Of a stretch of 64,000 nt of DNA, positions 9,630 through 17,654 are shown piece by piece; the stretch's first letter is position 1; each line of letters opens with the position of its first letter. The notes under the pieces are model-generated. The model did not search any database. It was not told the DNA's origin and worked only from the letters and a program-made list of their open reading frames with translations. This DNA is from Gammaproteobacteria bacterium (GTDB lineage: Bacteria; Pseudomonadota; Gammaproteobacteria; Burkholderiales; Nitrosomonadaceae): positions 3,152,785 to 3,216,784 of the forward strand of contig CP054180.1 in the NCBI GenBank assembly GCA_015709635.1. The letters are read 5' to 3'. A program made the position numbers and the translations under genes.

Positions 9630-10163
9630 ATGATTAATGGGAGTCTTAAAATTTCCGACACACATCAAAGCACGCTCGATTTAGCAAAAACCGTCGGAGA
9701 CCGGTTATCGCAACGCGGCTGGATGCTGGTGACAGCGGAATCGTGCACCGGCGGCTGGGTCGGCCAGGCGGTCACGGCGGTTTCCGGCAGCTCGGGCTGG
9801 TACGAACGCGGCTATATTACTTACAGCAACACCGCCAAACGCGAAATGCTCGGCGTGCAGCAAGCCACCTTGGACCAGCATGGCGCTGTCTCGCCGCAAA
9901 CCGCGCAAGAAATGGCCATCGGCGCACTCAACCGCAGCCATGCGCAAATCAGTGTATCGATTACCGGAATCGCCGGCCCCGATGGCGGCACAGCCACCAA
10001 ACCGGTCGGCATGGTGTGCTTTGCCTGGGCGACGCAGGATGGTCTAGTGCGACAGGAAACGCATTATTTTACCGGCGACCGCGAATCCATCCGGCGCCAG
10101 GCGGTAGCTACAGCCCTGCAAGGCATACTGACCCTTTTGAACCATGCAGCCGCCGTAGCCTGA
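9630..10163 (+). CDS. pncC: Nicotinamide-nucleotide amidase, CinA C-terminal family
   Basis: This 177-residue protein is a stand-alone CinA C-terminal domain. Visible motifs are VTAESCTGGWVGQAVT, SSGWYERGYITYSN, HGAVSPQTAQEMA, SITGIAGPDGG and KPVGMVCFAWA. The family hydrolyses nicotinamide mononucleotide to nicotinate mononucleotide and ammonia, recycling NMN made by DNA ligase. Length is normal. It is divergent from the acyltransferase gene and converges with the yqhA-like gene. Confidence 0.93.
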   Translation: MINGSLKISDTHQSTLDLAKTVGDRLSQRGWMLVTAESCTGGWVGQAVTAVSGSSGWYERGYITYSNTAKREMLGVQQATLDQHGAVSPQTAQEMAIGALNRSHAQISVSITGIAGPDGGTATKPVGMVCFAWATQDGLVRQETHYFTGDRESIRRQAVATALQGILTLLNHAAAVA

Positions 10164-10181
10164 AATGACAAGCGATTGAAA

Positions 10182-10799
10182 TCAGTGTTCGCCCGACTGC
10201 ATGCTGGTCTGCGTAATGATGCGGTCGCAGTAAGCGATTGCGATGGCCGACAGCAAGAATGCCATGTGAATGCCGGTTTGCGCCAGCAGCGTTTTGACGT
10301 CGTACGCGCTGGCATTGATGAATGTTTTCAGCAGATGAATCGACGAAATCCCGATGATCGCCGTGGCCAATTTGACTTTCAACACCGACGCATTGACATG
10401 CGACAACCACTCCGGCTGATCCGGATGTCCTTCCAGATTCATGCGCGAGACGAAGGTTTCATACCCGCCGATAATGACCATGATCAGCAGATTCGAAATC
10501 ATCACCACGTCGATCAAACCTAGCACCACCAGCATAATGGTGGTTTCCGTCAGCCGGTCCGGCCGGGTCGCACCTTCGATGGTGACGATGTCGAGAATAT
10601 GATCGAGCGCGTCTTTATTGCCCATCACGGCACCGATCAAATCGGTCAGCTCAACCCAGAAATGAAACACATACACGCACTGCGCTAGCACCAATCCGAT
10701 ATACAATGGCAACTGCAACCAGCGGGTGAAAAAAAGAAAATGCGCGATGACGGGAATTCTCTGCAGTGGTGTTTTTCGAGGACTATCTTTCTGTTCCAT
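10182..10799 (-). CDS. UPF0114 / TIGR00645 (YqhA-like) membrane protein
   Basis: The 205-residue protein has four predicted membrane spans and the conserved stretches FTRWLQLPLYIGL, LIDVVMISNLLIMVIIGGYE and KVKLATAIIGISSIHLLK seen in YqhA. The biochemical role of the family is unknown. The gene ends 18 bases from the convergent pncC gene. About 280 bases without a gene lie upstream of it. Confidence 0.9.
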   Translation of the reverse strand: MEQKDSPRKTPLQRIPVIAHFLFFTRWLQLPLYIGLVLAQCVYVFHFWVELTDLIGAVMGNKDALDHILDIVTIEGATRPDRLTETTIMLVVLGLIDVVMISNLLIMVIIGGYETFVSRMNLEGHPDQPEWLSHVNASVLKVKLATAIIGISSIHLLKTFINASAYDVKTLLAQTGIHMAFLLSAIAIAYCDRIITQTSMQSGEH

Positions 10800-11077
10800 A
10801 TTTTCCTACAAAGTTAAAAAAATGCCGCAAGAATAACACAGCAACGATTAAAAAAATTCGGCTTTGTTATAAACATTCAGCACGAATTTGATGTTGCAAG
10901 CCATAAATTTCAATAGCCTGGGAACTGCAAAAAAGTTACCGGTTTTTACTCACTTAGATGTTGGAACAGATTATCTCGAGAAATGAGAAATTGGTGGTCA
11001 ACATGGGGTGATTCTAGCGTGCCCTGATGTGACGCTGAAATTTTCATCCGGTGCAATATGCGTTGCACTCTTCATTG
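10800..11077. other. Gene-free spacer at the edge of an accessory island
   Basis: This stretch of about 280 bases lies between the YqhA-like gene and the HigBA module. It is AT-rich next to the YqhA start, where the yqhA promoter would be. No open frame, repeat or RNA gene is evident. Confidence 0.5.
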
Positions 11078-11368
11078 CTATACAACATGAACAAGCTTTT
11101 CTACCTTCAATTCGCCCAAGTTCCGTTCGGCAATCCACAAATCATATTGCATTTGCTGGTTGAGCCAGCTTTCCGGCGATGTATCGAATGCCTTTGCTAA
11201 TCTCAATGCCATTTCAGGGCTGATACCAGATCGGCCATTCAATAGGGCCGATAAGGTTTTACGGCTGACCCCCAAGGCTTTCGCCGCATCGGTAACGGAA
11301 AGCCCGAGTGGCTCCAGACATAATTCTTTGATAACTTCCCCAGGATGGGGTGGATTGTGCATTTTCAT
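11078..11368 (-). CDS. higA: HigA-type antitoxin
   Basis: The 96-residue protein opens with the HigA signature HNPPHPGEVIKE and has an XRE helix-turn-helix (LSVTDAAKALGVSRKTLSAL, then NGRSGISPEMALRLAKAF). HigA neutralises HigB and represses the shared promoter. It lies eight bases downstream of the toxin gene, the usual toxin-first order. Length is normal and no defect is seen, so the module should be active. Confidence 0.93.
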   Translation of the reverse strand: MKMHNPPHPGEVIKELCLEPLGLSVTDAAKALGVSRKTLSALLNGRSGISPEMALRLAKAFDTSPESWLNQQMQYDLWIAERNLGELKVEKLVHVV

Positions 11369-11376
11369 AATTTTAT

Positions 11377-11655
11377 TCAGTGATAATCTTCATAGTTAAC
11401 CGCCGTTACGTCTTTTCCATCGAATTCAAACGTAATTCTCCAGTTTCCGCTGACACTGACTGACCAAGTTTCCTTCCTCTTTCCGGTCAATTTATGTAGC
11501 CGCAACCCCGGTAGATTCATATCCTGAGGGGAAGTAGCCGCATGCAATCGTGACAGAATCAATTGAATCCGACGCTCATGCGCGACCAGAATTCCCGATC
11601 TTATTCCTTTCAAAAAATAATGCTCTAATCCAGGATGACGAAAACTTTTGATCAT
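11377..11655 (-). CDS. higB: HigB-type mRNA interferase toxin
   Basis: The 92-residue protein is a RelE-superfamily toxin of the HigB branch: MIKSFRHPGLEHYFLKG at the start, LPGLRLHKLTGKRKETWSVS in the middle, and NWRITFEFDGKDVTAVNYEDYH at the end. HigB cleaves mRNA at the ribosome. It is the first gene of the pair with higA. The module sits next to a RAYT remnant and two AT-rich unknown genes, marking an accessory island. Confidence 0.93.
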   Translation of the reverse strand: MIKSFRHPGLEHYFLKGIRSGILVAHERRIQLILSRLHAATSPQDMNLPGLRLHKLTGKRKETWSVSVSGNWRITFEFDGKDVTAVNYEDYH

Positions 11656-11724
11656 CGCCTTAATGTAATCGATCAGGTTACATGTTACAACTGCATTGGA
11701 AGGTTAAAACTGATTTTTTAGCCC

Positions 11725-11760
11725 TGTAGGATGTGCCGACCGCAGGAGGCGCATCCTACA
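11725..11760. repeat. REP-like palindrome, left flank of the RAYT
   Basis: The 36-base sequence has arms TGTAGGATG and CATCCTACA around a GC-rich centre. A related sequence lies in inverted orientation beyond the other side of the RAYT gene. REP palindromes next to a RAYT are normally its substrates. Confidence 0.75.
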
Positions 11761-11762
11761 TA

Positions 11763-12294
11763 TCATTCAGCTCCCTCGATCTCACAGTCTCCATGACCTC
11801 CCCAATTCTCGGGATAAACACCTTGTTCAACATAACGATGAAAACTGGAATAAGGCCAATCACCGACGCTTTTTGCCCAGCCATATTTAACATGGATTCC
11901 AATGAATATAATCGACGTGCCGGTTAAAATCATTTTGGTCACGTAAAAGATGCTCCCAGAATCGGCGTTGCCATATTCCTCTTTCCCGGCGGGATTTACG
12001 GCTGGTAGAAATTCTTTCCCCTGTTGCCATGTGACGGGAAAAGTAACCTTTCAGCAAATTCCATCGGGTTGAAAAATCTGCATCGGTCTGCGGCAGCGTC
12101 CAGCTACAGTGTAAATGATCCGGCAAAATAACGATGGCATCCATGCGAAAAGGGTGGCGCTGTTTGGTGTATTCAAATGCGCTACGTAGTAAATCTATTT
12201 TTTCAATTAATAGCCGATTGGTCTTGCGCTCGGCAAGATTGACCGTAAAAAACCAGGAACCTCCGGGAACATAGACACGCCGGTATTCTGTCAT
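11763..12294 (-). pseudogene. RAYT (REP-associated tyrosine transposase), frameshifted
   Basis: The first 135 residues show a RAYT of the Y1/TnpA_REP (HUH) type: MTEYRRVYVPGGSWFFTVNL, the HUH motif in LPDHLHCSWTLP, and the tyrosine region FNRHVDYIHWNP. The frame then stops. Moving by one base after WNP gives VKYGWAKSVGDWPYSSFH and a normal RAYT tail running to a stop at 11763. A single extra base therefore separates two otherwise intact halves. It is either a real inactivating frameshift or a base-calling error. The start at 12294 is chosen because family members begin at this motif; the frame is open further upstream. Confidence 0.85.
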
Positions 12295-12330
12295 TTCGTT
12301 TGCTTTCGTGTTTTCAAACGTTTTTTGATT

Positions 12331-12362
12331 GATGCGCCTCCTTGCAGTCGGCACATCCTACC
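12331..12362. repeat. REP-like palindrome, right flank of the RAYT
   Basis: Read on the minus strand it gives GTAGGATGTGCCGACTGCA followed by AGGAGGCGCATC. This matches the left-flank palindrome with a couple of differences but is in inverted orientation. It lies just upstream of the RAYT start. Confidence 0.7.
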
Positions 12363-12378
12363 TGGCTTTTTACATGGT

Positions 12379-12747
12379 TTAGTCGAACAACTTTTTAACT
12401 CGATCATTCTTTTCTTCTATATCTTGCAACAAACCTAACATGTCATCCTTTTCTATAACAGAATCTGTTATTGTCACCAACAATTCATTTTTATCGTCGA
12501 TTATCATTATCTCTGGTATGTATCTTTGGTAAGCAAAGTCGTGAACAGGATCATCTGTTTTTTTCTCCAAGAAAACAACCTCGTAAGTATCATTGCCTTT
12601 TTTTAGCTCACCAGAATATTGTCGAAAAACCATGTCAGGGTTAAATATCAGATCTGCATGCGCAGACTTTTTTACTTGTTTCCACTCAATTTCATTTTTT
12701 TCAGTTTTCTTAGCGATCTCGGCAAATAGTTTTTCGTATTTATTCAT
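12379..12747 (-). CDS. Hypothetical protein, second of an unknown gene pair
   Basis: This 122-residue soluble protein is not recognised. It is rich in Lys, Asp and Glu and has no membrane segment. Phrases such as NPDMVFRQYSGELKK and PEIMIIDDKNELLVTITD suggest a small alpha/beta fold, but no motif was identified. Its start overlaps the stop of the upstream gene by four bases, so the two are translationally coupled. The pair is much more AT-rich than the housekeeping genes around it, which suggests transfer. Confidence 0.6.
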   Translation of the reverse strand: MNKYEKLFAEIAKKTEKNEIEWKQVKKSAHADLIFNPDMVFRQYSGELKKGNDTYEVVFLEKKTDDPVHDFAYQRYIPEIMIIDDKNELLVTITDSVIEKDDMLGLLQDIEEKNDRVKKLFD

Positions 12748-13133
12748 AAGTCCTCCGAGAGTGAAATATAGTCATCAACACCCTCCTTAATATTCTCCAA
12801 ATTTTCTTGATCAATTGCTGAATTAACATACCTAATCATCTTGCATTTTGCACTCCAGAAGAATGGAATATAACCATTTGGTAAGTTTCGTTTTAACGAT
12901 TCAAGCTTGCTCTTAGATGCTTTTGATAAAGGAATTGCGTCATTAGGAATGGTATTAATATCGTGGATTAATTGACGGAATCTTGCTTTTCTCTTAGATG
13001 CTATTACATTGGCTCTTACTGAGCCTATCAGATACAAAGATATTAGACTTAGCACCAATGATATTATAGAAGCCCAGCTAGCCAAGGCTTGAAATTCGGT
13101 TTCGCTAATAATAAATTCCTCCATAATTTCCAT
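12744..13133 (-). CDS. Hypothetical single-span membrane protein, first of an unknown gene pair
   Basis: The 129-residue protein has one clear membrane span (about residues 18-38, ASIISLVLSLISLYLIG) near the N terminus and a basic, mostly helical cytoplasmic part. No family was recognised. It overlaps the next gene by four bases. The first codons contain two ATGs, so the start may be one of several. The AT-rich region upstream carries a TTGACGTA element similar to those upstream of the lectin-like gene at 31 kb. Confidence 0.6.
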   Translation of the reverse strand: MEIMEEFIISETEFQALASWASIISLVLSLISLYLIGSVRANVIASKRKARFRQLIHDINTIPNDAIPLSKASKSKLESLKRNLPNGYIPFFWSAKCKMIRYVNSAIDQENLENIKEGVDDYISLSEDL

Positions 13134-13288
13134 TAAGAAAATATCTTTTCGTTTTGCAAAGTCACACGAAAAATGAATCGGAGCTTACCGTGTAACTAAA
13201 ATAAGACTTTCAAAATAACACAAAATATTACGTCAAAAACAAAATCCAATCTGCTATTGGCCATGAAGCTTATCTGTATTTTAAACTA

Positions 13289-14092
13289 GGGCCTGTTAAC
13301 ACTATTTGATATAATATGGTGATGGAAATCACCGAAACTCAATATCAACAGATCGAACACTGCATGCCGCGCCAGCGTGGCAATGTCAGTCATTCCAATC
13401 TACAAATTCTCAATGCTATTCTGTATGTTACCGAGCATGGTTGCAAGTGGCGCGGACTACCCAAGCGTTTCGGTAATTGGCATACCATCTACACTCGAAT
13501 GAATCGATGGGCGAAAAGCGGCGTGCTTCAAAAAGTTTTTGAGCAGCTGCAGCATCAACAAATCATTCGCATCAAGATTGAAGCCGTTTCGATGGATAGC
13601 ACCAGCATCAAAGTGCACCCTGATGGTACTGGTGCATTAAAAAAAACGGCCCGCAATCCATCGGCAAATCCCGAGGTGGCTGGACCACTAAAATTCATCT
13701 GGTTGCCGCAGATACCAGAACAGCCATAACTTTTTCCTTATCTCCGGGGCATACACATGACGCACCGGAAGGACGACAACTCCTGTTAGCACTCGGCCCC
13801 GTCTCTTCTCCTACTCATCTGCTGATGGATCGCGCTTATGAGGGTGATCAAACCAGACAGCTTGCATTGGAGCTCGGTTATATCCCGGTTGTCCCACCCA
13901 AAACTAATCGGCTGGAGCTCTGGGAATATGACCGCGCCATGTACAAAAAACGCAATGAGATCGAAAGATTATTCCGCAGACTCAAGGGATTCCGTCGAAT
14001 ATTCTCCAGATTCGACAAACTGGATGTCATTTTTCTCTCATTCATCCATTTCGCTCTCATCGTCGAAGCACTTAGGTAGTGTTAACAGGCCC
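13289..14092 (+). mobile_element. IS5-family (IS427-like) insertion sequence, copy 1
   Basis: This 804-base element has terminal inverted repeats (GGGCCTGTTAACACTA at the left, its complement at the right) and is bordered by TA on each side. It carries one transposase gene read through a frameshift. Two further copies, at 21826 and 30171, have the same length and orientation. Copies 1 and 2 look identical by eye. This copy sits between AT-rich unknown genes and the mtkB terminator and breaks no recognisable gene. Confidence 0.95.
13316..14079 (+). CDS. IS5-family transposase, two frames joined by -1 frameshift (copy 1)
   Basis: The upstream frame (13316-13729) gives an N-terminal domain and the first catalytic aspartate in VSMDSTSIKVHPDG. 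A run of eight A at 13639-13646 then allows a -1 slip. The second frame continues with KNGPQSIGKSRGGWTTKIHL, the second aspartate in LLMDRAYEGDQTR and the glutamate in KKRNEIERLFRRLKG, to the stop at 14079. The fused product is about 250 residues, normal for the IS427 group. All three copies share this arrangement, so it is likely programmed and not a defect. An ATG at 13322 is common to all copies and may be the real start. Confidence 0.9.
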
Positions 14093-14101
14093 TAAAAAAA
14101 T

Positions 14102-14135
14102 AAAAACCCGGCAACACCAATTTGCCGGGTTTTTA
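14102..14135. terminator. Terminator after mtkB
   Basis: The stem AAAAACCCGGCAA pairs with TTGCCGGGTTTTT around a short loop. A/T runs on both sides make it work in either direction. It lies just past the mtkB stop codon and next to IS copy 1. Confidence 0.85.
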
Positions 14136-14161
14136 TTTTAACAACAGCTACGATTACAGAA

Positions 14162-15049
14162 TTACAGCTTCGCCAGCACTTCCGCCACCGTTTGTCCCAT
14201 CAGTGACGGGGTAGGGCAGATCGTGACGCCGAGTTCTTTCAGCATCGCGACTTTCTCCGCAGCGCTTTCACCGGCGGAGGAGATGATCGCACCGGCGTGG
14301 CCCATGCGGCGGCCTTCCGGTGCTGTTAAGCCAGCGATGTAAGCGACCAGCGGTTTGCTCATGTTTTCTTTGGCGAATTTACCGGCTTCGACTTCTTGCG
14401 GGCCGCCGATTTCGCCGATCATCAGCGCGACTTTGGTTTCTGGATCTTGTTCCAGCCGTTCCAGGATGTCGCGGTGCGAGCTGCCGGGGATCGGGTCACC
14501 GCCGATGCCGACCGAGGTGGAGATGCCAATGCCGAGTGCGCGCATCTGGTCGGCGGCTTCATAGCCCAAGGTACCGGAGCGGCCAACCACGCCGATATTG
14601 CCGCGGATGTAAATATGGCCGGGCATGATGCCGAGCATCGCACGGCCCGGGCTGATGGTTCCAGCACAGTTCGGGCCGGTCAGCAGCATGCGTTCTTCTT
14701 TCGGAAAACGGCGCAGGAAATTCTTCACCGTCATCATGTCTTGCGTCGGAATACCGTCGGTGATCGAGACACAGTATTTGATCCCGGCGTCGGCGGCTTC
14801 CATGATCGAATCCGCAGCAAATGCGGGCGGCACAAAGACGATGCTGGCTTCCGCACCGGCTTGCTCGACCGCTTCCTTAACCGTATTGAATACCGGCAAT
14901 CCCAGATGCGTTTGTCCGCCTTTGCCCGGCGTGACGCCGCCGACCACGTTGGAGCCGTAGTCGATCATTTCCTGCGCGTGAAAAGTACCGATTCTGCCGG
15001 TAAACCCTTGAACGATGATGCGTGTTTTTTCGTTGATTAATATCGCCAC
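14162..15049 (-). CDS. mtkB: Malate-CoA ligase alpha subunit (succinyl-CoA synthetase alpha family)
   Basis: The 295-residue protein has the CoA-binding and ligase domains of the SucD family: VQGFTGRIGTFHAQEM, VGGVTPGKGGQTHLGLPVF, the loop LTGPNCAGTISPG, and the phosphohistidine loop GRRMGHAGAIIS. Compared from memory with the two branches, phrases such as FNTVKEAVE, FAADSIMEAADAG and ITDGIPTQDMM fit malate thiokinase MtkB better than E. coli SucD. The malyl-CoA lyase gene upstream supports malate as substrate. The enzyme forms malyl-CoA from malate, CoA and ATP with MtkA. Succinate-CoA ligase activity remains possible. It is the last gene of the mcl-mtkA-mtkB group. Confidence 0.85.
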   Translation of the reverse strand: MAILINEKTRIIVQGFTGRIGTFHAQEMIDYGSNVVGGVTPGKGGQTHLGLPVFNTVKEAVEQAGAEASIVFVPPAFAADSIMEAADAGIKYCVSITDGIPTQDMMTVKNFLRRFPKEERMLLTGPNCAGTISPGRAMLGIMPGHIYIRGNIGVVGRSGTLGYEAADQMRALGIGISTSVGIGGDPIPGSSHRDILERLEQDPETKVALMIGEIGGPQEVEAGKFAKENMSKPLVAYIAGLTAPEGRRMGHAGAIISSAGESAAEKVAMLKELGVTICPTPSLMGQTVAEVLAKL

Positions 15050-15058
15050 TTTATACTC

Positions 15059-16237
15059 CTAAGCTTTCGCGACGACTTCGTTGCGGACGCGCACGACTTT
15101 TTCCGCGGCCTCCGCTAACGTATCGGCGGTGATGATCGGCAGGCCGCTGTTGGCAATGATGCGGCGGCCTTCTTCTACGTTGGTGCCGGACAAGCGGACC
15201 ACCAGCGGGATTTTCATATCGATGTTTCTGACGGCTTGCACCACGCCTTCGGCGATCCAGTCACAGCGGTTGATACCAGCGAAAATATTCACCAGCATCG
15301 CTTTGACATTGGCATCGGCCAGCACCAGACGGAATGCTTTCTCGGTGCGCTCGGCGGATGCGCCACCGCCGACGTCGAGGAAGTTGGCGGGTTCACCGCC
15401 TGCCAGTTTGATCATGTCCATCGTTGCCATCGCCAGACCGGCGCCGTTGATCATACAGCCGATGTCACCATCCAGGCCGACATAGCTTAAGCCGGCTTCA
15501 GCCGCGGCAACTTCACGCGGATCGACCTGCGTGTTGTCGCGCAATTCGGCGATGCGGTGGCGGCGGAACAATGCGTTTTCGTCGAACACCATTTTGGCGT
15601 CAAGCGCCACGATGTCGTTGCTGGCGGTAATCACCAGCGGATTGATTTCCAGGATGTTGGCGTCGAGATCGCGCAATGCGCGGTAACAGCCTTTGATGGT
15701 TTTCACCGCACTGTTCAGTTGCGCCGGGTCGATCCCCAGCGCGAACGCCATTTTGCGCGCCTGGAAATCCTGCAAACCGACCGCCGGTTCGACGTAAATC
15801 TTGATGATCGCTTCCGGATTGGTCACCGCCAGTTTTTCGATTTCCATGCCGCCTTCGGCGGAGCCGATCATGATCACACGCTCGCTGACACGGTCGATCA
15901 TGAACGACAGATACATTTCCTTGGCGATTTTGGTACCCGCTTCGATGTATAACCGCGAGCAGATTTTTCCCGCCGGGCCGGTTTGATGCGTTACCAGTTT
16001 TTTGCCGAGCAGCGATTCAGCGGCTTGCTCGACTTCGGTGTGCGTTTTACACACTTTGATACCACCCGCTTTGCCGCGCGCGCCGGAATGAATCTGCGCT
16101 TTCACCACCCAGACGTCGCCATCGATTTCCCTGGCGCGTTGCACGGCTTCCACTACGCTGTAGGCCAAGCCGCCTTGCGCAATCTTGACGCCGTATTCGG
16201 CCAGTATTTCTTTTGCTTGATATTCGTGAATATTCAC
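15059..16237 (-). CDS. mtkA: Malate-CoA ligase beta subunit (succinyl-CoA synthetase beta family)
   Basis: The 392-residue protein has an N-terminal ATP-grasp domain (MNIHEYQAKEILAEYGV, VKAQIHSGARGKAGGIKVC) and a C-terminal ligase domain (NFLDVGGGASAERTEKAF, VNIFAGINRCDWIAEGVV, VRLSGTNVEEGRRI). The last two phrases differ from E. coli SucC (FGGIVRCD, EGNNAELG) and match what is remembered of MtkA. It is nine bases upstream of mtkB, and about 100 bases separate it from mcl. With MtkB it would activate malate to malyl-CoA in the cytosol. Confidence 0.85.
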   Translation of the reverse strand: MNIHEYQAKEILAEYGVKIAQGGLAYSVVEAVQRAREIDGDVWVVKAQIHSGARGKAGGIKVCKTHTEVEQAAESLLGKKLVTHQTGPAGKICSRLYIEAGTKIAKEMYLSFMIDRVSERVIMIGSAEGGMEIEKLAVTNPEAIIKIYVEPAVGLQDFQARKMAFALGIDPAQLNSAVKTIKGCYRALRDLDANILEINPLVITASNDIVALDAKMVFDENALFRRHRIAELRDNTQVDPREVAAAEAGLSYVGLDGDIGCMINGAGLAMATMDMIKLAGGEPANFLDVGGGASAERTEKAFRLVLADANVKAMLVNIFAGINRCDWIAEGVVQAVRNIDMKIPLVVRLSGTNVEEGRRIIANSGLPIITADTLAEAAEKVVRVRNEVVAKA

Positions 16238-16307
16238 TTCAGTTTCCTCAACAATCGCATTGATGCGTCAATTTTTTTATCATTTCAAACATAGGGCCCC
16301 AAAGACA

Positions 16308-16328
16308 AAGGCCGCATCGCGCGGCCTT
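16308..16328 (-). terminator. Possible terminator or attenuating hairpin after mcl
   Basis: The sequence AAGGCCGC followed by a short loop and GCGGCCTT forms a strong hairpin just past the mcl stop codon and before mtkA. The T-run after it on the minus strand is weak, so it may only reduce read-through or protect the mcl message. Confidence 0.5.
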
Positions 16329-16334
16329 CAGTCA

Positions 16335-17285
16335 TTAACCGTTTTTTGCTGCAATCGCTTCCGCGACTTTCACCACATTATTGGCCATTCTTTCCGAAGC
16401 TGCGTCGATCAAGCGGCCATCCAGCGCAGCAGCGCCTTTGCCTTGCGCGGCGGCTTCCTTAAGCGCGGCCAGAATACGTTTGGCTTTTTCAATTTCCCGC
16501 TCGGGCGGTGTGAACACATCGTTGGCCAGCGGAATCTGCGTCGGATGGATCGCCCATTTGCCTTCACAACCCAGTGCGGCAGCGCGCTTGGCCGCCAGCA
16601 CGTAACCGTCGGGATCTTTGATGTCGCCGAACGGTCCGTCGATAGGGCGCAGACCGTACGCGCGGCACGCTACGATCATGCGGCTGATGGCAAAATGCCA
16701 TTGATCGCCGGGATAATCCGGATTCAAACCGCCGATGTTGGTGGTTCTGGCGCGGTTACTGGCGGCGTAGTCAGCCACGCCGAAGTGCAATGCTTCCAAT
16801 CGTCCGGCTGCACCGTTGCGTGCGATGTCTTCCACGTTGGCCATACCGAGCGCAGTTTCGATCAATGCTTCCAGACCGATGCGGTTTTTCAGCCCTTGCT
16901 GCATTTCGAGCTGGGTAACCATGGCTTGTACCATATAAATATCCGCATACACACCAGCTTTGGGAATCAGTAGCGTGTCGATCTTGCTTCCGGCCTGTTC
17001 CACCAGATCGACCACATCGCGCACCATGTATTGCGTATCAAGACCGTTGATGCGTACCGAAACCGTGATGCCGTGACCTTTCCAATCCAGATCGTTAAGT
17101 GCCTGGATGATGTTCTTGCGCGCCTGAACTTTATCATCCGGCGCAACCGCGTCTTCCAAATCGAGAAAAACAAAGTCAACGCCGCTGTTCAGTGCCTTCT
17201 CAAACATGCCCGGACTGGAACCCGGAACAGCCAGTTCACAGCGTTGTACCCGCTGAACGGTGGTTTCATAAAGCGTATGACTCAT
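16335..17285 (-). CDS. mcl: L-malyl-CoA lyase (HpcH/HpaI aldolase, CitE-like)
   Basis: The 316-residue protein is a CitE-like lyase. Motifs seen: RCELAVPGSSPGMFEKAL, FVFLDLEDAVAPDDK with metal-binding acidic residues, VRINGLDTQYM with the conserved arginine, IGLEALIETALGMANVE, and AYGLRPIDGPFGDIKDPDGY. These agree with malyl-CoA lyase of the serine cycle in methylotrophs. It splits malyl-CoA into glyoxylate and acetyl-CoA, and some homologues act on methylmalyl-CoA. Together with mtkAB it forms a malate-to-glyoxylate route. It is the first gene of the group. Confidence 0.88.
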   Translation of the reverse strand: MSHTLYETTVQRVQRCELAVPGSSPGMFEKALNSGVDFVFLDLEDAVAPDDKVQARKNIIQALNDLDWKGHGITVSVRINGLDTQYMVRDVVDLVEQAGSKIDTLLIPKAGVYADIYMVQAMVTQLEMQQGLKNRIGLEALIETALGMANVEDIARNGAAGRLEALHFGVADYAASNRARTTNIGGLNPDYPGDQWHFAISRMIVACRAYGLRPIDGPFGDIKDPDGYVLAAKRAAALGCEGKWAIHPTQIPLANDVFTPPEREIEKAKRILAALKEAAAQGKGAAALDGRLIDAASERMANNVVKVAEAIAAKNG

Positions 17286-17654
17286 TTTTCCTCCAGAATT
17301 GATAAATTTTTAAAGATAACGCGAATAGACGAATAGGCCAGGTCAGTTGTTTGTTTTCTTGGTGTCTTTCATGTGATCCGCGGCGAATGGCAGCGGCGGG
17401 TTTTTAAGACATACTGGGGTTCGTGATTTAACAACGCAGGCAATCGTGCAGAGATGAATGGATAGAGTGTTTTATGCTTTTTGTTTTAAAGACTAATTTT
17501 TCAGCAAATTATATCCATTCCACGGGAATTTATCTACTCACCGCTTTTCCGCCTATGAAATGAGTTATAACCTTTCGATTCTGGATCAAACCGCAATCCG
17601 GCAAGACGATCCACAGGAATAAAACAAATCGCCAGCGCTATCAGCCGGTTATTA
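17286..17654. other. Gene-free spacer between mcl and the nSTAND gene
   Basis: These 369 bases hold no convincing open frame on either strand. The part next to mcl should contain the promoter of the mcl-mtkAB group. The rest is downstream of the nSTAND gene. No hairpin with a T-run or repeat was recognised. Confidence 0.5.

Noticed and set aside
14162..16237. Plain sucCD annotation
   Set aside because: Not excluded, but the residue phrases and the adjacent malyl-CoA lyase gene favour malate-CoA ligase.
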